Shown in pieces: positions 17,248 through 26,453 of a DNA stretch of 64,000 nucleotides. Positions within the stretch are counted from its first letter, which is position 1. Every line of letters begins with the position of its first letter. A program made the position numbers and the translations under genes. This DNA comes from Streptomyces spinoverrucosus (lineage in GTDB: Bacteria; Actinomycetota; Actinomycetes; Streptomycetales; Streptomycetaceae): positions 45,755 through 109,754 of the forward strand of contig NZ_BJND01000036.1 in NCBI RefSeq assembly GCF_006539505.1. The letters run 5' to 3'. Below the pieces are notes generated by a model. That model saw nothing but the letters and a program-made list of their open reading frames with translations, did not search any database and was not told where the DNA came from.

Positions 17248-18750
17248 CTAGCGTGCGCGCAGTAGATCATCCAGCACACGCACCGGTGACGTCGGGCGCC
17301 TCGCGAGGCGAGCGTCGAGTGCCATCTCCCACTGCTCGGTGAGACCGAGCATGAGGCGCTTGCGCATGCCCAGTGTGACGTGGGCATAGCGCGCCGAGAC
17401 CGAGCCGTCGATGTGGCCCATGCGCTCGTCCATGAGGACCTTCTCAGTGCCGAGGTCCTCCATCATCGTGCGGTGAGTGTGGCGTAGGCCGTGGGGTGTG
17501 AGGCCCTTGGCGATCGGGAGCCAGCAGGCGTCTGCCCGCTGACTCGCGCCGCGCCCGCGTGCCGGGATACCGGGCCACGGCTCACCGAGGATCGGCACCG
17601 GCCGGGCCTCCTGCGGTGCCTTCTTCGGGTACCAGCCGGAGACCGCCGGGGTGAACAGCCAGGTGCCGAAGCCGTTCCTGCGCCAGTGGGCCGCGTGCTC
17701 AGTGGTCGTGCCGCCCCGCACGAAACCGAGGTCGGCGATCGCCTGCTCGACGCGGACGCGGGTGTCCTCCCGCACGCGGTCGGGGTGGTTGAGGACGTTG
17801 GACACTGTCCCCGTGGACACCTCTGCGAAGCGTGCGACGTCAACGAGCTTCGCGCCCTGGTGGCCACCGGTGCGAGCGGCTCCCAGCCCCCGGAAGACGT
17901 AGGTCCTGCCGTGGCATGAGCAGGGCGCCGGCTTCGTGCGGGCGACGTGGTTGAAGACCAGGGCGGACAGCCAGTCCATCGAGTCGATGGTGCGGTAGCT
18001 GTCGTCCTTGGGCGGGCAGCGCACCAGTTCGCCGGTGTCCAGCTCATAGAGCTGCCACTCGACGCGGAAGGCACCGGGGCGGACGAACTCCGTTTCTAGG
18101 CCGACGATTTCGCCCCAGCGCATGCCGGTGTAGCCCTTGAGGACGACGGCGACGAACTCGTCGTCACGGCCGGAGAGCAGGGCAGCGCGCTCCGCGGTCA
18201 GCAGGATGCCGAGCGGGTCAGTGACCACCTTCTCCGGGCCACGGTCGCGGGAGCGGCCAGCGCGCTTGCCGCGTCCGCGCCGTCTGGCGGCCGGGTTGGA
18301 GGTGATCAGGCCCTCGTCGATCGCGTCCTCGAAGATCAGGTGGAGCGTCGAGCGCCAAGTCTTGACGCTGGAGGCCGCGTAGACGGCCTTCTCCTTCTTC
18401 TCCCACAGGTCGACGTCCGTGCGCAGGATGCCGGCGAGCGCCTTGTCCTCGAAGTCGGGGAGCAGGTGCTCCTCGATGTGGCGCTTGTAGTTCTGCATGG
18501 TCGAGGCGGCCAGGTCCTGGGCCTCGTACCAGCGGTTCGCGTACTCGCCGAAGGTCTCCTGGCCGAGTGCCGGGTCGCGCCAGTCGCCGCGCCGGTACTT
18601 GTTCTCGGCCTCGCTCGCGGCGCGCTGGGCCTCGCCCTTGGTGGCGAACCGGATCGCCTTGCCGTTGTCGTCGACCACCGTGAGGTGCTTGCCGGGCGCG
18701 GTCTTGTACCGGCCGCGCCAGTAGTTTCCGCGCTTCTCCGCGAAACCCAA
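17248..18750 (-). CDS. int: Tyrosine integrase with an internal LacI-type helix-turn-helix
   Basis: 500 residues. The N-terminal part has a SAM-like core-binding domain (about residues 65-155: FGEYANRWYEAQDL...). The catalytic domain has Arg in TGMRWGE (about 210), HGLRHTHR (about 423) and MGHIDGSVSARYAH with the nucleophile Tyr near 454. Between the first Arg and the HxxR box, residues about 297-344 read VDVARFAEVSTGTVSNVLNH...RVEQAIADLGFV, a near-perfect LacI-family DNA-binding headpiece. Integrase genes beside attL catalyse insertion at the tRNA. Long insertions here are unusual for the family. Confidence 0.93.
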   Translation of the reverse strand: MGFAEKRGNYWRGRYKTAPGKHLTVVDDNGKAIRFATKGEAQRAASEAENKYRRGDWRDPALGQETFGEYANRWYEAQDLAASTMQNYKRHIEEHLLPDFEDKALAGILRTDVDLWEKKEKAVYAASSVKTWRSTLHLIFEDAIDEGLITSNPAARRRGRGKRAGRSRDRGPEKVVTDPLGILLTAERAALLSGRDDEFVAVVLKGYTGMRWGEIVGLETEFVRPGAFRVEWQLYELDTGELVRCPPKDDSYRTIDSMDWLSALVFNHVARTKPAPCSCHGRTYVFRGLGAARTGGHQGAKLVDVARFAEVSTGTVSNVLNHPDRVREDTRVRVEQAIADLGFVRGGTTTEHAAHWRRNGFGTWLFTPAVSGWYPKKAPQEARPVPILGEPWPGIPARGRGASQRADACWLPIAKGLTPHGLRHTHRTMMEDLGTEKVLMDERMGHIDGSVSARYAHVTLGMRKRLMLGLTEQWEMALDARLARRPTSPVRVLDDLLRAR

Positions 18751-18813
18751 CTTCCGTCTTTCTCCCCTGCTCTCGGCTTGTGACTGGGCACGGGCGCGCT
18801 ACGCGACGGTCTC

Positions 18814-19194
18814 TTACTGGGTACGGCGCGGCGGTCGAGCCCGCAGACGCCCTAGCGTCGAGGCCGTAGTCGGCCCAGGAGGACGGGCGGCACGAGTTCG
18901 TGCAGCGGGAGGACTTGTCGCTGCACGACTCGCCGACGCGCTTCTGACGGATCGCTTCGGGCGCTCTTCGTGGAGGCGGACGATCTCGGCGAGGTGCGCG
19001 GCGGTGAAGCGATAGGCGCGGCCGACGCGGGTGTGCGGGATGAGTCCGCGTCGGGCCCGGTCCTTGACCCACCAGGCGGAACAGCCGAGGGCTTCGGCGA
19101 TTTCTTCGGGGCGGTAGAGACGGGGCAAGAGGGCTCCGCCCTCTGTGCCGGGAAGGTGTCGCACGAGGGCAGGGGGTATCTCGGAGTGGTGCAA
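18814..19194 (-). CDS. xis: Excisionase-like helix-turn-helix protein
   Basis: About 126 residues from a TTG at 19194; the true start is uncertain because no ribosome-binding site is visible. The core YRPEEIAEALGCSAWWVKDR...GLIPHTRVGRAYRFT is a MerR/Xis-type winged helix that bends DNA during excision. The last 50 residues are Arg/Ala/Pro-rich. It lies 63 bp upstream of int on the same strand, the usual xis-int order. Confidence 0.75.
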   Translation of the reverse strand: MHHSEIPPALVRHLPGTEGGALLPRLYRPEEIAEALGCSAWWVKDRARRGLIPHTRVGRAYRFTAAHLAEIVRLHEERPKRSVRSASASRAATSPPAARTRAARPPGPTTASTLGRLRARPPRRTQ

Positions 19195-19253
19195 GAAGGG
19201 CGGGTCCTAACTTGGTGGGAGTGTGCTCGGTCAGCGGTGCTGAGCGGCCCTCG

Positions 19254-19532
19254 TCACGTGACAGTCGGCCCCTGCAGCAGCACGAGAGGCGAGACGAGGA
19301 GGGCTTCGGCGATCGCGACGAGGTCGTCGGCATCGCATCGTCGTTGGGCGCGTTCGATGCGGGACAGCATGGTGTTGGACATCGGGTGGCCGAGGGCGGT
19401 CACGCGGCCAGCCAACTGGCGTTGTGACAGGCCGCGTTCGGTTCGGAGGATTTCGATGGTGCGGGCTGCCTGCATTCCTGCGGGTCCGACTTCCAATGAG
19501 CGTGGGGGCATGACTCCAATTGAAAGGTGCAT
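19254..19532 (-). CDS. Xre-family regulator
   Basis: Up to 92 residues; internal ATGs at 19511 and 19475 are possible starts. The domain RTERGLSQRQLAGRV...MSNTMLSRIERAQRR is a lambda-repressor-type helix-turn-helix. It is in the same direction as xis and int and is probably the element's repressor. A 7-bp palindrome lies directly upstream. Confidence 0.75.
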   Translation of the reverse strand: MHLSIGVMPPRSLEVGPAGMQAARTIEILRTERGLSQRQLAGRVTALGHPMSNTMLSRIERAQRRCDADDLVAIAEALLVSPLVLLQGPTVT

Positions 19533-19977
19533 TCGCCGGTTTGGGTAACCGGCGATCGTGATCTATGTTGCGCTCGCGTCGTTCGCCGAGATGCGGTTCC
19601 CCGGGGTCGGGAAGGGGCGCGGAACAGCGCGTCGATCATGGCTCTGACGTGGGGTGTTGTGTTGTTGCTTCCCTGTCTGCGGATGGTCAACGGCTTGCCG
19701 GTGTGATGCTTCTGGCTCTGCAGTCCGGGCAACTATTTGGTCAACAGCGGATCGTGCCTTACGGTTTTGCTCCCGCCCGCCACCGAGCCCCATTTCTCGC
19801 GGCCTTTCTGCCGTGAGAGATTGCGCCGGATAGGGCTGGACTTGCGCAACTGGGGTGTGGCTATGTTGACGACACCCCCGGAAACGCAATCGCTTCCCGG
19901 CGCGCGTACGCGCCAACACCCTCTCGATTCCCGCCCCGACCGACGGTGAGCCGTGATGTCCACGCACAGGCCACCGA
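19533..19977. promoter_or_regulatory. Control region between the repressor and replication genes
   Basis: 445 bp with no convincing gene. GCCGGTT-TGGGT-AACCGGC at 19535-19553 is a perfect 7-bp inverted repeat touching the Xre start and is a likely operator. A replication origin might also lie here or in the following gene, but I see no iterons. Confidence 0.5.
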
Positions 19978-20916
19978 GTGAGGACCGCCCCGCTCTTGGC
20001 ACGAATCCGCACCATCAAGCCCGAAGCCTTCGTCTCCGAGTCCCTGGCCGCCGTCTCCCTGACCGCCGAGCGCACCTTCCTCGGCCTGCTCACCCAGGCC
20101 GACGACCAGGGCCGCCACCGCGACCACGCCGCGATCATCGCCGGGCAGCTGTGGGTGCTGCGCCCGGAACACACCCCCTCCGATGTCGAGACGGACCTCG
20201 CCCAGCTCGCCGACGCCGGACTGATCTGCCGCTACAAGGGGCCGGATCACAAGCGGTACCTGCACGTCGTGACCTGGCATCAGCATCAGAAGATCAACCG
20301 GGCCAGCAAGAGCCGCCTCCCCGCCTGCCCGGTTCACGACTCTTCAGGCGCTGCCGCGCCTGCCATGAGCGCCGGTGTCACGGAATCCTCGCTGCCGCCT
20401 CACGCAGTCCTCAGTGAGGGCTCCGGCGACGTCCGTGAGTCCGCGCTGAATTCCGGGCGGGATAGCGAAGTCGCAGGTCAGGAGCGCTTCACGGAGTCCT
20501 CCGTGATGGATCAGGGAACGCTCGGTGAGGCAGCAGTGACGTCTCACCGTCCGGATCTAGGACCTAGGACCGTGGATCTAGGAGATATCCCTTCGGGGGG
20601 CGCTAGCGCCCACGCGCCCGACACCGTCTCGGCCAAGCAGCTCCTTGGCGAGTACATCGCCGCGTGCAACCACCGCCCGCCGGGCGCCTTCCTGAACCAT
20701 CTCGGCGGACAGGTGCGCAAGCTGCTCGACGAGGGCATCGCCCCCGCCCACCTCCGGGCCGCCCTCGACCGCCACCGGGCCAAGGGCCTGTCCCCGGGCG
20801 TCCTGCCCAGCCTCGTCCACGAGGTCATGAACGCCGCCTCCCCCGCCACACCCGCCGCCCACCGGACGTGGACAAACCCCACCGACGTTGCCGCCGCCTA
20901 CGGAGATGAGCTCTGA
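19978..20916 (+). CDS. Phage/plasmid-type replication initiator-like protein
   Basis: 312 residues from GTG 19978; a TTG at 19996 giving MARIRTIKPE is an alternative with a GAGGA upstream. The N-terminal ARIRTIKPEAF...SLTAERTFLGLLTQADDQGR and VTWHQHQKINRASKSRLP are the hallmarks of phage replisome-organiser-like proteins with winged helices. A low-complexity Ser/Glu linker (about 125-205) leads to a second helical domain (about 220-290). The next gene encodes a DnaC-like loader, which supports a role in replicating the excised element. Confidence 0.7.
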   Translation: MRTAPLLARIRTIKPEAFVSESLAAVSLTAERTFLGLLTQADDQGRHRDHAAIIAGQLWVLRPEHTPSDVETDLAQLADAGLICRYKGPDHKRYLHVVTWHQHQKINRASKSRLPACPVHDSSGAAAPAMSAGVTESSLPPHAVLSEGSGDVRESALNSGRDSEVAGQERFTESSVMDQGTLGEAAVTSHRPDLGPRTVDLGDIPSGGASAHAPDTVSAKQLLGEYIAACNHRPPGAFLNHLGGQVRKLLDEGIAPAHLRAALDRHRAKGLSPGVLPSLVHEVMNAASPATPAAHRTWTNPTDVAAAYGDEL

Positions 20917-21611
20917 CCGCCACCCTCACCCGCGCACCCCAGCGCGTCGGCCCGCTCGCCGACCGGCTCAACACGATCCTCGCCAACCGCGGCATCGACC
21001 CCACAGCCACTGCCGCCCACGAGCCGGCACCCGAGAGCGTCACCGCCCTGGAACTCGCCGACGCCCGTATCCCCGCCCGCTACCGCCGCGCCCTGGCCGA
21101 CCACCCCCAGATCACCGCCTGGGCCGACCAGATCGCCCACGCCGGACGCCCCGGCCCCAGTGGACCGGGCATCGCCGAGGGCCCGTCGCTGCTGATCGCA
21201 GGCCCCACCGGCACGGGCAAGACCCACCAGGCGTACGGCGCCGTCCGCGCCCTCCTCACCCGAGGCGTCCGCCTGCGCTGGGAGGCCACCACCTCCGCCG
21301 ACCTGCACGCGCGCCTCCGCCCCCGCGCCGGCCACGACGGCGAACGGGAACTGCAGACACTGGCCCGCTGCCCGCTGCTGCTCCTAGACGACCTCGGCGC
21401 GGCCAAGGCCAGCGAATGGACCGAGGAGCTCACCTACCGGCTGATCAACCACCGGTACGAGCACATGCTCCCCACCCTCATCACCACCAACCTCCCCACC
21501 GCCGAGCTCCGCACCGCGCTCGGCGACCGCGTCGCCTCCCGCCTCGCCGAGATGACCGAGCGGGTCATCCTCACCGGCCCCGACCGACGCCGCACCGCGC
21601 CCGTCGACTGA
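20913..21611 (+). CDS. DnaC/IstB-like ATPase (helicase loader) with a CTG start
   Basis: 232 residues. Walker A GPTGTGKTH, Walker B LLLLDDLGA, sensor I LITTNLP and the Arg-finger region DRVASRLAE identify an AAA+ helicase-loader type ATPase. No ATG, GTG or TTG exists in this frame between the upstream TGA (20907-20909) and the Walker A. The CTG at 20913 has GGAG eight bases upstream and overlaps the previous stop (CTGA), so it is the probable start. Coupling to the initiator gene fits a replication module. Confidence 0.8.
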   Translation: MTATLTRAPQRVGPLADRLNTILANRGIDPTATAAHEPAPESVTALELADARIPARYRRALADHPQITAWADQIAHAGRPGPSGPGIAEGPSLLIAGPTGTGKTHQAYGAVRALLTRGVRLRWEATTSADLHARLRPRAGHDGERELQTLARCPLLLLDDLGAAKASEWTEELTYRLINHRYEHMLPTLITTNLPTAELRTALGDRVASRLAEMTERVILTGPDRRRTAPVD

Positions 21612-21702
21612 CGGCAGTCGCGTGTCCCCCTCCCCGCCCTCACCTCACCCCGCCCGCGCACAGGCATGCCCTTTCGCGCGCGAGCCCTTGGAGAGCCCCT
21701 GC

Positions 21703-22626
21703 ATGACATCCGGCAGCACCGTGGCCACAAGCGCCGCAAAGTCCCAGGCTGCGTCCCTGGCGCACTGGACCGCTTCGCCCTCGGCATCCCTATTCCTGCT
21801 CGTCGCCCTCGCCTTGACCGCTGGATGGCTGTGGCAGCGCGCCCGCAAGCGCGACAACGGGCAGCGACATGGCACCGCCGCCATCCCGGTCGCCGCCGTC
21901 GCCGCGATCGGCTGCACCGCCTACAGCGCGGACACCAGCTGGCGCTTCGCCGCCGACTACCTCGACATGGGCAGCACCATCGAACGCGCCGCGATGTTCG
22001 CCGCCGCCGAACTCGCCCTGTTCGCCACCGCCCTGCTCGCCCGGCAGAACCTCAACGGCCCGAAGCAGGCGCCCGGCCTGCCCGGCACCCTCACCTGGGT
22101 GATCACCGCCGTGCAGATCCTGCCCGCCTATGCCGAATCCGGGCCGGTCGGCGGAACCGTGCGCGCCTTCGTCGGCCCGGTCATGGCGGCCATGCTCTGG
22201 CACCTGGCCATGGGGATCGAACTGCGCAACCGCAGCCCGCACGCCGACTCCCGCAGCCTGGCCGCCGTCCTCGCCCGACAGGCACGCGAACGGCTCCTGG
22301 CCCGGCTCTCGATCGCCGACCGGGACGCGGACGCCGCCCGGATCATCCGCGAGCGCGCCCTCGACCAGGCCGTCACCCTGATCCTCCGGGAAGAGGCCAT
22401 GAAACCCGAGAAGCGCACCAAGTGGCGAGGCAGGCGCCTCACTCGCCGCCTGCACCAGGCTCTGGAGCGGGCCGACGTCGATCGCGACGAGCGCCAGGAC
22501 AAGCTGCTGTTGCGCAAGCTCGCCACCCGCCGAGAGGCCACTGCCTTGGCCTCCATCCCGCTGCCCGCGCGCTGGCCCGACTCCACGCCAGGCACGAGGG
22601 GCGGCTCCGCGGGTCGCGGGCGATGA
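21703..22626 (+). CDS. DUF2637-like integral membrane protein (N-terminal part of a frameshifted gene)
   Basis: 307 residues from ATG 21703, with GGAGAG upstream. Four hydrophobic segments occur between residues about 25 and 170, including FVGPVMAAMLWHLAMGIELR, a pattern of DUF2637/Spd-like proteins on actinobacterial plasmids and conjugative elements. A charged helical tail follows. The frame closes at TGA 22624, but the +1 frame continues with a conserved-looking C-terminal domain, so the gene appears shifted around 22560-22620. Role in spread is by analogy. Confidence 0.65.
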   Translation: MTSGSTVATSAAKSQAASLAHWTASPSASLFLLVALALTAGWLWQRARKRDNGQRHGTAAIPVAAVAAIGCTAYSADTSWRFAADYLDMGSTIERAAMFAAAELALFATALLARQNLNGPKQAPGLPGTLTWVITAVQILPAYAESGPVGGTVRAFVGPVMAAMLWHLAMGIELRNRSPHADSRSLAAVLARQARERLLARLSIADRDADAARIIRERALDQAVTLILREEAMKPEKRTKWRGRRLTRRLHQALERADVDRDERQDKLLLRKLATRREATALASIPLPARWPDSTPGTRGGSAGRGR

Positions 22627-22972
22627 CGCCGCCGACCGGGCAGCCCAACCTCAGCCCGAAAACCGCCCGCAACAGCCCGCCCGCACCGCCGACAGGCCGG
22701 AACCAAAACCGGGCGAGGAGCCGCCGGGCGACGATCCAGGCACAGCCTCGCGGGCGGAGTCGAAGCGCCCGGGTTCCAAACCGCGTGCGACACGGGACCT
22801 GCTCAACAAGTACGCCCATGACCTCTACCGCGAGCACGGACGTCTCTCCCGTGACCTGCTGGAGGAGGCCGTGCGCAAGGACGGCTACAGCGTGGCCAGC
22901 GACACCGCCGGAGAGGTAGTCCGCGCCGTCAAGGCCGAGCTGCCGACCGCGCCCAATGGCCACCCTCACTGA
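22622..22972 (+). pseudogene. Out-of-frame C-terminal domain of the DUF2637-like gene
   Basis: The +1 frame encodes a Pro/Glu/Arg-rich linker and then LLNKYAHDLYREHGRLSRDL followed by LEEAVRKDGYSVASD, ending at TGA 22970. This looks like the helix-turn-helix-like tail commonly found at the end of DUF2637 proteins. It has no start codon of its own. Either a one-base indel broke the gene, or ribosomes shift frame, or the sequence has an error. Confidence 0.6.
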
Positions 22973-23004
22973 GACCGCCCCCAACGCCCAAGGAAGACCG
23001 CTCA

Positions 23005-23667
23005 ATGCACGACTCGCACCACGAACTACACGACGCCCAAAAGGAGATCACCACGCCCACCTCGACGGCAGCAAGCAATGGCGTTGGACCGTCCACGGGC
23101 CGGTCCAACGCAGACTCCTCCGCCCCGGGGGTGGCGGAGGAGAAGCTCCGGCGCGAGGGCGCGCCGGAGCAGGAGGGGGTGGGCGAAGACGCTGCCGCCG
23201 AGCAGCAGCCCGCTGTTGTACGCGCTGCCGATGAAGCCGCGCTCTACCGTGTCGCCCGTCGCCGAGAGCGTGATGACGAGCGCCGCGAAAAGCGTGTCGA
23301 TGTGCGATACAGCGTCGACGAGAAGTCCAAGATTCTGGCCAAGGCCAAGGCGTTGGGCATCGCCGGCGCGCACCTGGTCGGCGCGGTCGTCATGGCCTTC
23401 GTCAACGGCGAGGCGCACCTGCCCGACCAGCGCACGGTCTACGACGACGTGATCGATGAGTTCGCCGCCCTGCGCACCCAGATCGCCCGGATCGGCACCA
23501 ACGTTAATCAGATCGCCCGCCGCCTCAACTCCGGCGGCGATCCACACCCTGTGGACGCCGCCATTCTGGAACGGGCCGAACGCCTCCTGGCCACCGCCCA
23601 GGACGCGGTGAAGGCTGTGGACGATGCCGCTTTCCGGGCCGCCGGGCAGAAGACGGGCCGGGCATGA
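23005..23667 (+). CDS. mobC: MobC-like relaxosome accessory protein
   Basis: 220 residues; AAGGAAGA precedes the ATG. An acidic, low-complexity N terminus (about 1-85) is followed by a ribbon-helix-helix-like segment (VDVRYSVDEKSKILAKAKALG) and the MobC signature IGTNVNQIARRLNSGG. MobC proteins help the relaxase open oriT. The stop overlaps the relaxase start (ATGA). Confidence 0.85.
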   Translation: MHDSHHELHDAQKEITTPTSTAASNGVGPSTGRSNADSSAPGVAEEKLRREGAPEQEGVGEDAAAEQQPAVVRAADEAALYRVARRRERDDERREKRVDVRYSVDEKSKILAKAKALGIAGAHLVGAVVMAFVNGEAHLPDQRTVYDDVIDEFAALRTQIARIGTNVNQIARRLNSGGDPHPVDAAILERAERLLATAQDAVKAVDDAAFRAAGQKTGRA

Positions 23668-25376
23668 TCGCGAACATCGTCAAACCGGGCAGCAAGACCC
23701 GGGGCGTGCTGATCTACCTCTTTGGACCGGGCACGGCGACCGTTCACACCGACCAGCACATCGTTGCCTCCTGGGACGGCTTCACCCCCGACCCCGGCCC
23801 CGAAGACAGCCCCGGCCACAAGGAGCGCATGGACCAGCTCGTCAAGGCCCTCGACCTGCGGGTCAAGCAGGCCGGCGACCAGGTCCCGGAGGGACACGTG
23901 TGGCACTGCTCGCTCCGCGCCGCACCCGAGGACCGCACCCTGACCGACGCCGAGTGGGCCACCATCGCCCGCCGCGTCCTGCACGCCACCGGCATCGCCC
24001 CAGACGGTGATCCGGATGGCTGCCGCTGGATCGCCGTGCGCCACGCGGACGACCACATCCACATCGTCGCCACCAAGATGCGCGGGGACCTGTGTCCGCC
24101 GCGCAACTGGAACGACTACCACCGCGCCATGACAGAACTCACCCGGATCGAGACCGACTTCGGCCTCCACCAGTTCAACCGTGACCGTGACACCTGGCCC
24201 GCCGCCAAGCGCCCCACCCGGGCGGAGACCGAGAAGGCCGCCCGCAACGGACGCGACCGGGCCGTGCGCGAGCAGCTGCGCGTCATGGTGCGCACGGCGC
24301 TCTCCCATGCTCACAGCGTGGAGGAGTTCCTCAACCTGCTCGCCGATGCGGGCCTGCAGGTCGAAACCCGCACCCTGCCCTCCGGCGACCTCAAGGGCTA
24401 CAAGGTCGCCCTGCCCGACGACACCAACACCGGCTTCGAGCCCATCTGGTACTCCGGCTCCAGTCTCGCCACCGACCTGTCCCTGCCCAAGATCCAAGAA
24501 CGCCTCGCCGCCACCGAACCCGCCGACCCGCAAGCAGCAGGCCGGCCTCGGCCGAACCCGTGGCACCAGGCCACCGCCACCATCGATCGAATCCCCCACC
24601 ACCTCGCCCAGGACGACCCGGCCGCGGCCTCGGCGCATCTGGTGGCGTTCGGGGAGATCCTCTACGCCCTGCCCGCCCTCGCCCCCGCCCACCTCCGCGC
24701 CGAGTTGCGCCAGGCGGCCTTCGCGTTCGAGTACGCGGTCAACACCCGTGCCCGCGTGGACCATCAGCATGCCCGCGCGCTGCGCGGCGTCCTGAAGACC
24801 ATGCGCTCCCACCCCGCCGACGACGGCCTCGTTGCCATGCTCGTGGACGCCGCAATCCTCGCTGTCATCGCCGTACGCCGCAGGAGCGCTCTGCAGCACC
24901 ACGACCAGCAGGTGGCCGCAGCCCAGCAGACCCTGCTCCACCTCCAGGCCGCGTACGGGCAGGCCGCGCCGGTCCCGCTGTCGCGGCTCGCAGAACGAAA
25001 CCCACCGGCCGACGTCACACGCCGATACGCCGATCACCTGCGCACGGCCTTGCCCGCCTACGCCGAGCAGGTCCTCGGCGAGGCCGCCTGGGACGCACTG
25101 GCGGCCGTGCTGGCGCACGCCGAGCGCGCGGGCCACGACCCCGCCATCTTGCTCCAACAAGCAGCCGGGCAACGCCCGCTGGACGATGCCCGCTCACCTG
25201 CGGAAGTCCTCACCTGGCGCATCCAGCGCCTCGGTGAACGCCACGCACCCAGCCCTCTCGCCCGTGCCGCACAAGCCCGCAGCAGCGCTGCCCGCACCCA
25301 GTCCACCCCGAAGGCCGCTGAGCAGACCCCTCCTGCGGTTACACCACCGACGTCCGGTCCGCATCGGTCACGGTGA
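23664..25376 (+). CDS. Relaxase/mobilization nuclease
   Basis: 570 residues. The N-terminal MobA/VirD2-type domain starts MIANIVKPGSKTRGVLIYLF and carries the metal-binding triad in VRHADDHIHIVA (about residue 127). The rest is helical and Ala/Arg-rich without a recognisable helicase or primase. It nicks oriT and pilots DNA through a helper's secretion system. A candidate oriT would be expected upstream of mobC, but I could not locate one. Confidence 0.88.
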   Translation: MIANIVKPGSKTRGVLIYLFGPGTATVHTDQHIVASWDGFTPDPGPEDSPGHKERMDQLVKALDLRVKQAGDQVPEGHVWHCSLRAAPEDRTLTDAEWATIARRVLHATGIAPDGDPDGCRWIAVRHADDHIHIVATKMRGDLCPPRNWNDYHRAMTELTRIETDFGLHQFNRDRDTWPAAKRPTRAETEKAARNGRDRAVREQLRVMVRTALSHAHSVEEFLNLLADAGLQVETRTLPSGDLKGYKVALPDDTNTGFEPIWYSGSSLATDLSLPKIQERLAATEPADPQAAGRPRPNPWHQATATIDRIPHHLAQDDPAAASAHLVAFGEILYALPALAPAHLRAELRQAAFAFEYAVNTRARVDHQHARALRGVLKTMRSHPADDGLVAMLVDAAILAVIAVRRRSALQHHDQQVAAAQQTLLHLQAAYGQAAPVPLSRLAERNPPADVTRRYADHLRTALPAYAEQVLGEAAWDALAAVLAHAERAGHDPAILLQQAAGQRPLDDARSPAEVLTWRIQRLGERHAPSPLARAAQARSSAARTQSTPKAAEQTPPAVTPPTSGPHRSR

Positions 25377-25568
25377 CCACCCGGCCAACAAGCAGGGTGG
25401 TCTGCGCTGATGCCGAGGACCCTGACACGTCAATCGGAGGACTGGTTCCAGGTCGGCAAACGGCTTCCGGCGACTGCGGCCCACGCCCCGGCGAGGGCCC
25501 AACTCCGTTGTCAGTGACTGGTGTCAGGCTGAGCACCACTCGCTGCAGGCCGTCTTCAGGAGGACAGC

Positions 25569-26171
25569 ATGAGCAACGCCGATCTCGGCCCGCTGGTCAT
25601 CACTCGCCGCAGCAGCAGCGAGCCGATACGGGCCAACGGCGAAACCGTAAGCCAACTCGGCGAGTTCTGGAGCTGGGCATGCTCCGACCTGGCCAACAAC
25701 ACCATGCGCGGTGTCCTGGCCGAATACCTCGTGGCCACGGCGCTGGGTGCCACCGCCGGTACCCGCACAGAATGGGACACGGTTGATATCCGTACGCCCG
25801 AAAAGTGGCGCGTCGAGGTGAAGTCGTCGGCGTACCTGCAGTCGTGGGCACAGTCCCAGCCGTCGGAGATCTCGTTCTCCATTGCACCGGCCTCCGGCTG
25901 GGACGCCCAGACCGGCACCACCTCGGCCGACGTGCTGCGTCGCTCGGACGTGTACGTCTTCTGCCTGCTGCACCACCAGGACAAGCAGACCCTCGATCCC
26001 CTGGATCTGGACCAGTGGACCTTCTACGTCCTGCCCACCCGCCTCCTGGACGAGCGGTGCCCGAACCAGAAGACCATCAGGCTTTCCAGACTGGAGCGCC
26101 TCAACCCGCTGAAGACCGACTTCACCGGCCTCCAGAAGGCAGTCGCCACGTGCGCCGAAGGCGCGCGATAG
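25569..26171 (+). CDS. PD-(D/E)XK-like hypothetical protein
   Basis: 200 residues with AGGAGGA just before the ATG. AEYLVATALG, then WDTVDIRTPEKWRVEVKSSA give E...D...ExK, the core of a restriction-endonuclease-like fold. C-terminal strands follow (WTFYVLPTRLLDE). I do not recognise the exact family. It is the first cargo gene and converges on a large unknown protein; a hairpin separates them. Confidence 0.6.
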   Translation: MSNADLGPLVITRRSSSEPIRANGETVSQLGEFWSWACSDLANNTMRGVLAEYLVATALGATAGTRTEWDTVDIRTPEKWRVEVKSSAYLQSWAQSQPSEISFSIAPASGWDAQTGTTSADVLRRSDVYVFCLLHHQDKQTLDPLDLDQWTFYVLPTRLLDERCPNQKTIRLSRLERLNPLKTDFTGLQKAVATCAEGAR

Positions 26172-26341
26172 CCCCTGGGACCGGCCGGGTTAGCCCGCGC
26201 GATGAGCCTTGTCGACGGCCTTCGCCAGGTGGGCGTCAGTAATGCCAGGGCTACAGGAGGGCCACCGCCAACGGTAGCCCGCGAGCCGCCCGCTCCCGGG
26301 CATGACCCAGCAGCCGGGGATCACGGTGGATCCAAGCACAG

Positions 26342-26382
26342 CTCAGCGCCCGGTCCCTCTGTCGGAGGGGCCGGGCGCTGAG
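26342..26382. terminator. Bidirectional terminator
   Basis: 18-bp arms (CTCAGCGCCCGG... and its complement) with one U-G wobble and a 5-nt loop. It sits between the convergent 25569-26171 and 26454-28979 genes. Confidence 0.85.
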
Positions 26383-26453
26383 CGGTAGCGGTTGAGTCAC
26401 AGATGATGGAGGTGAACGGTGCAGGCCGGGTCCATGGCCGACCCGCGGCGCCC

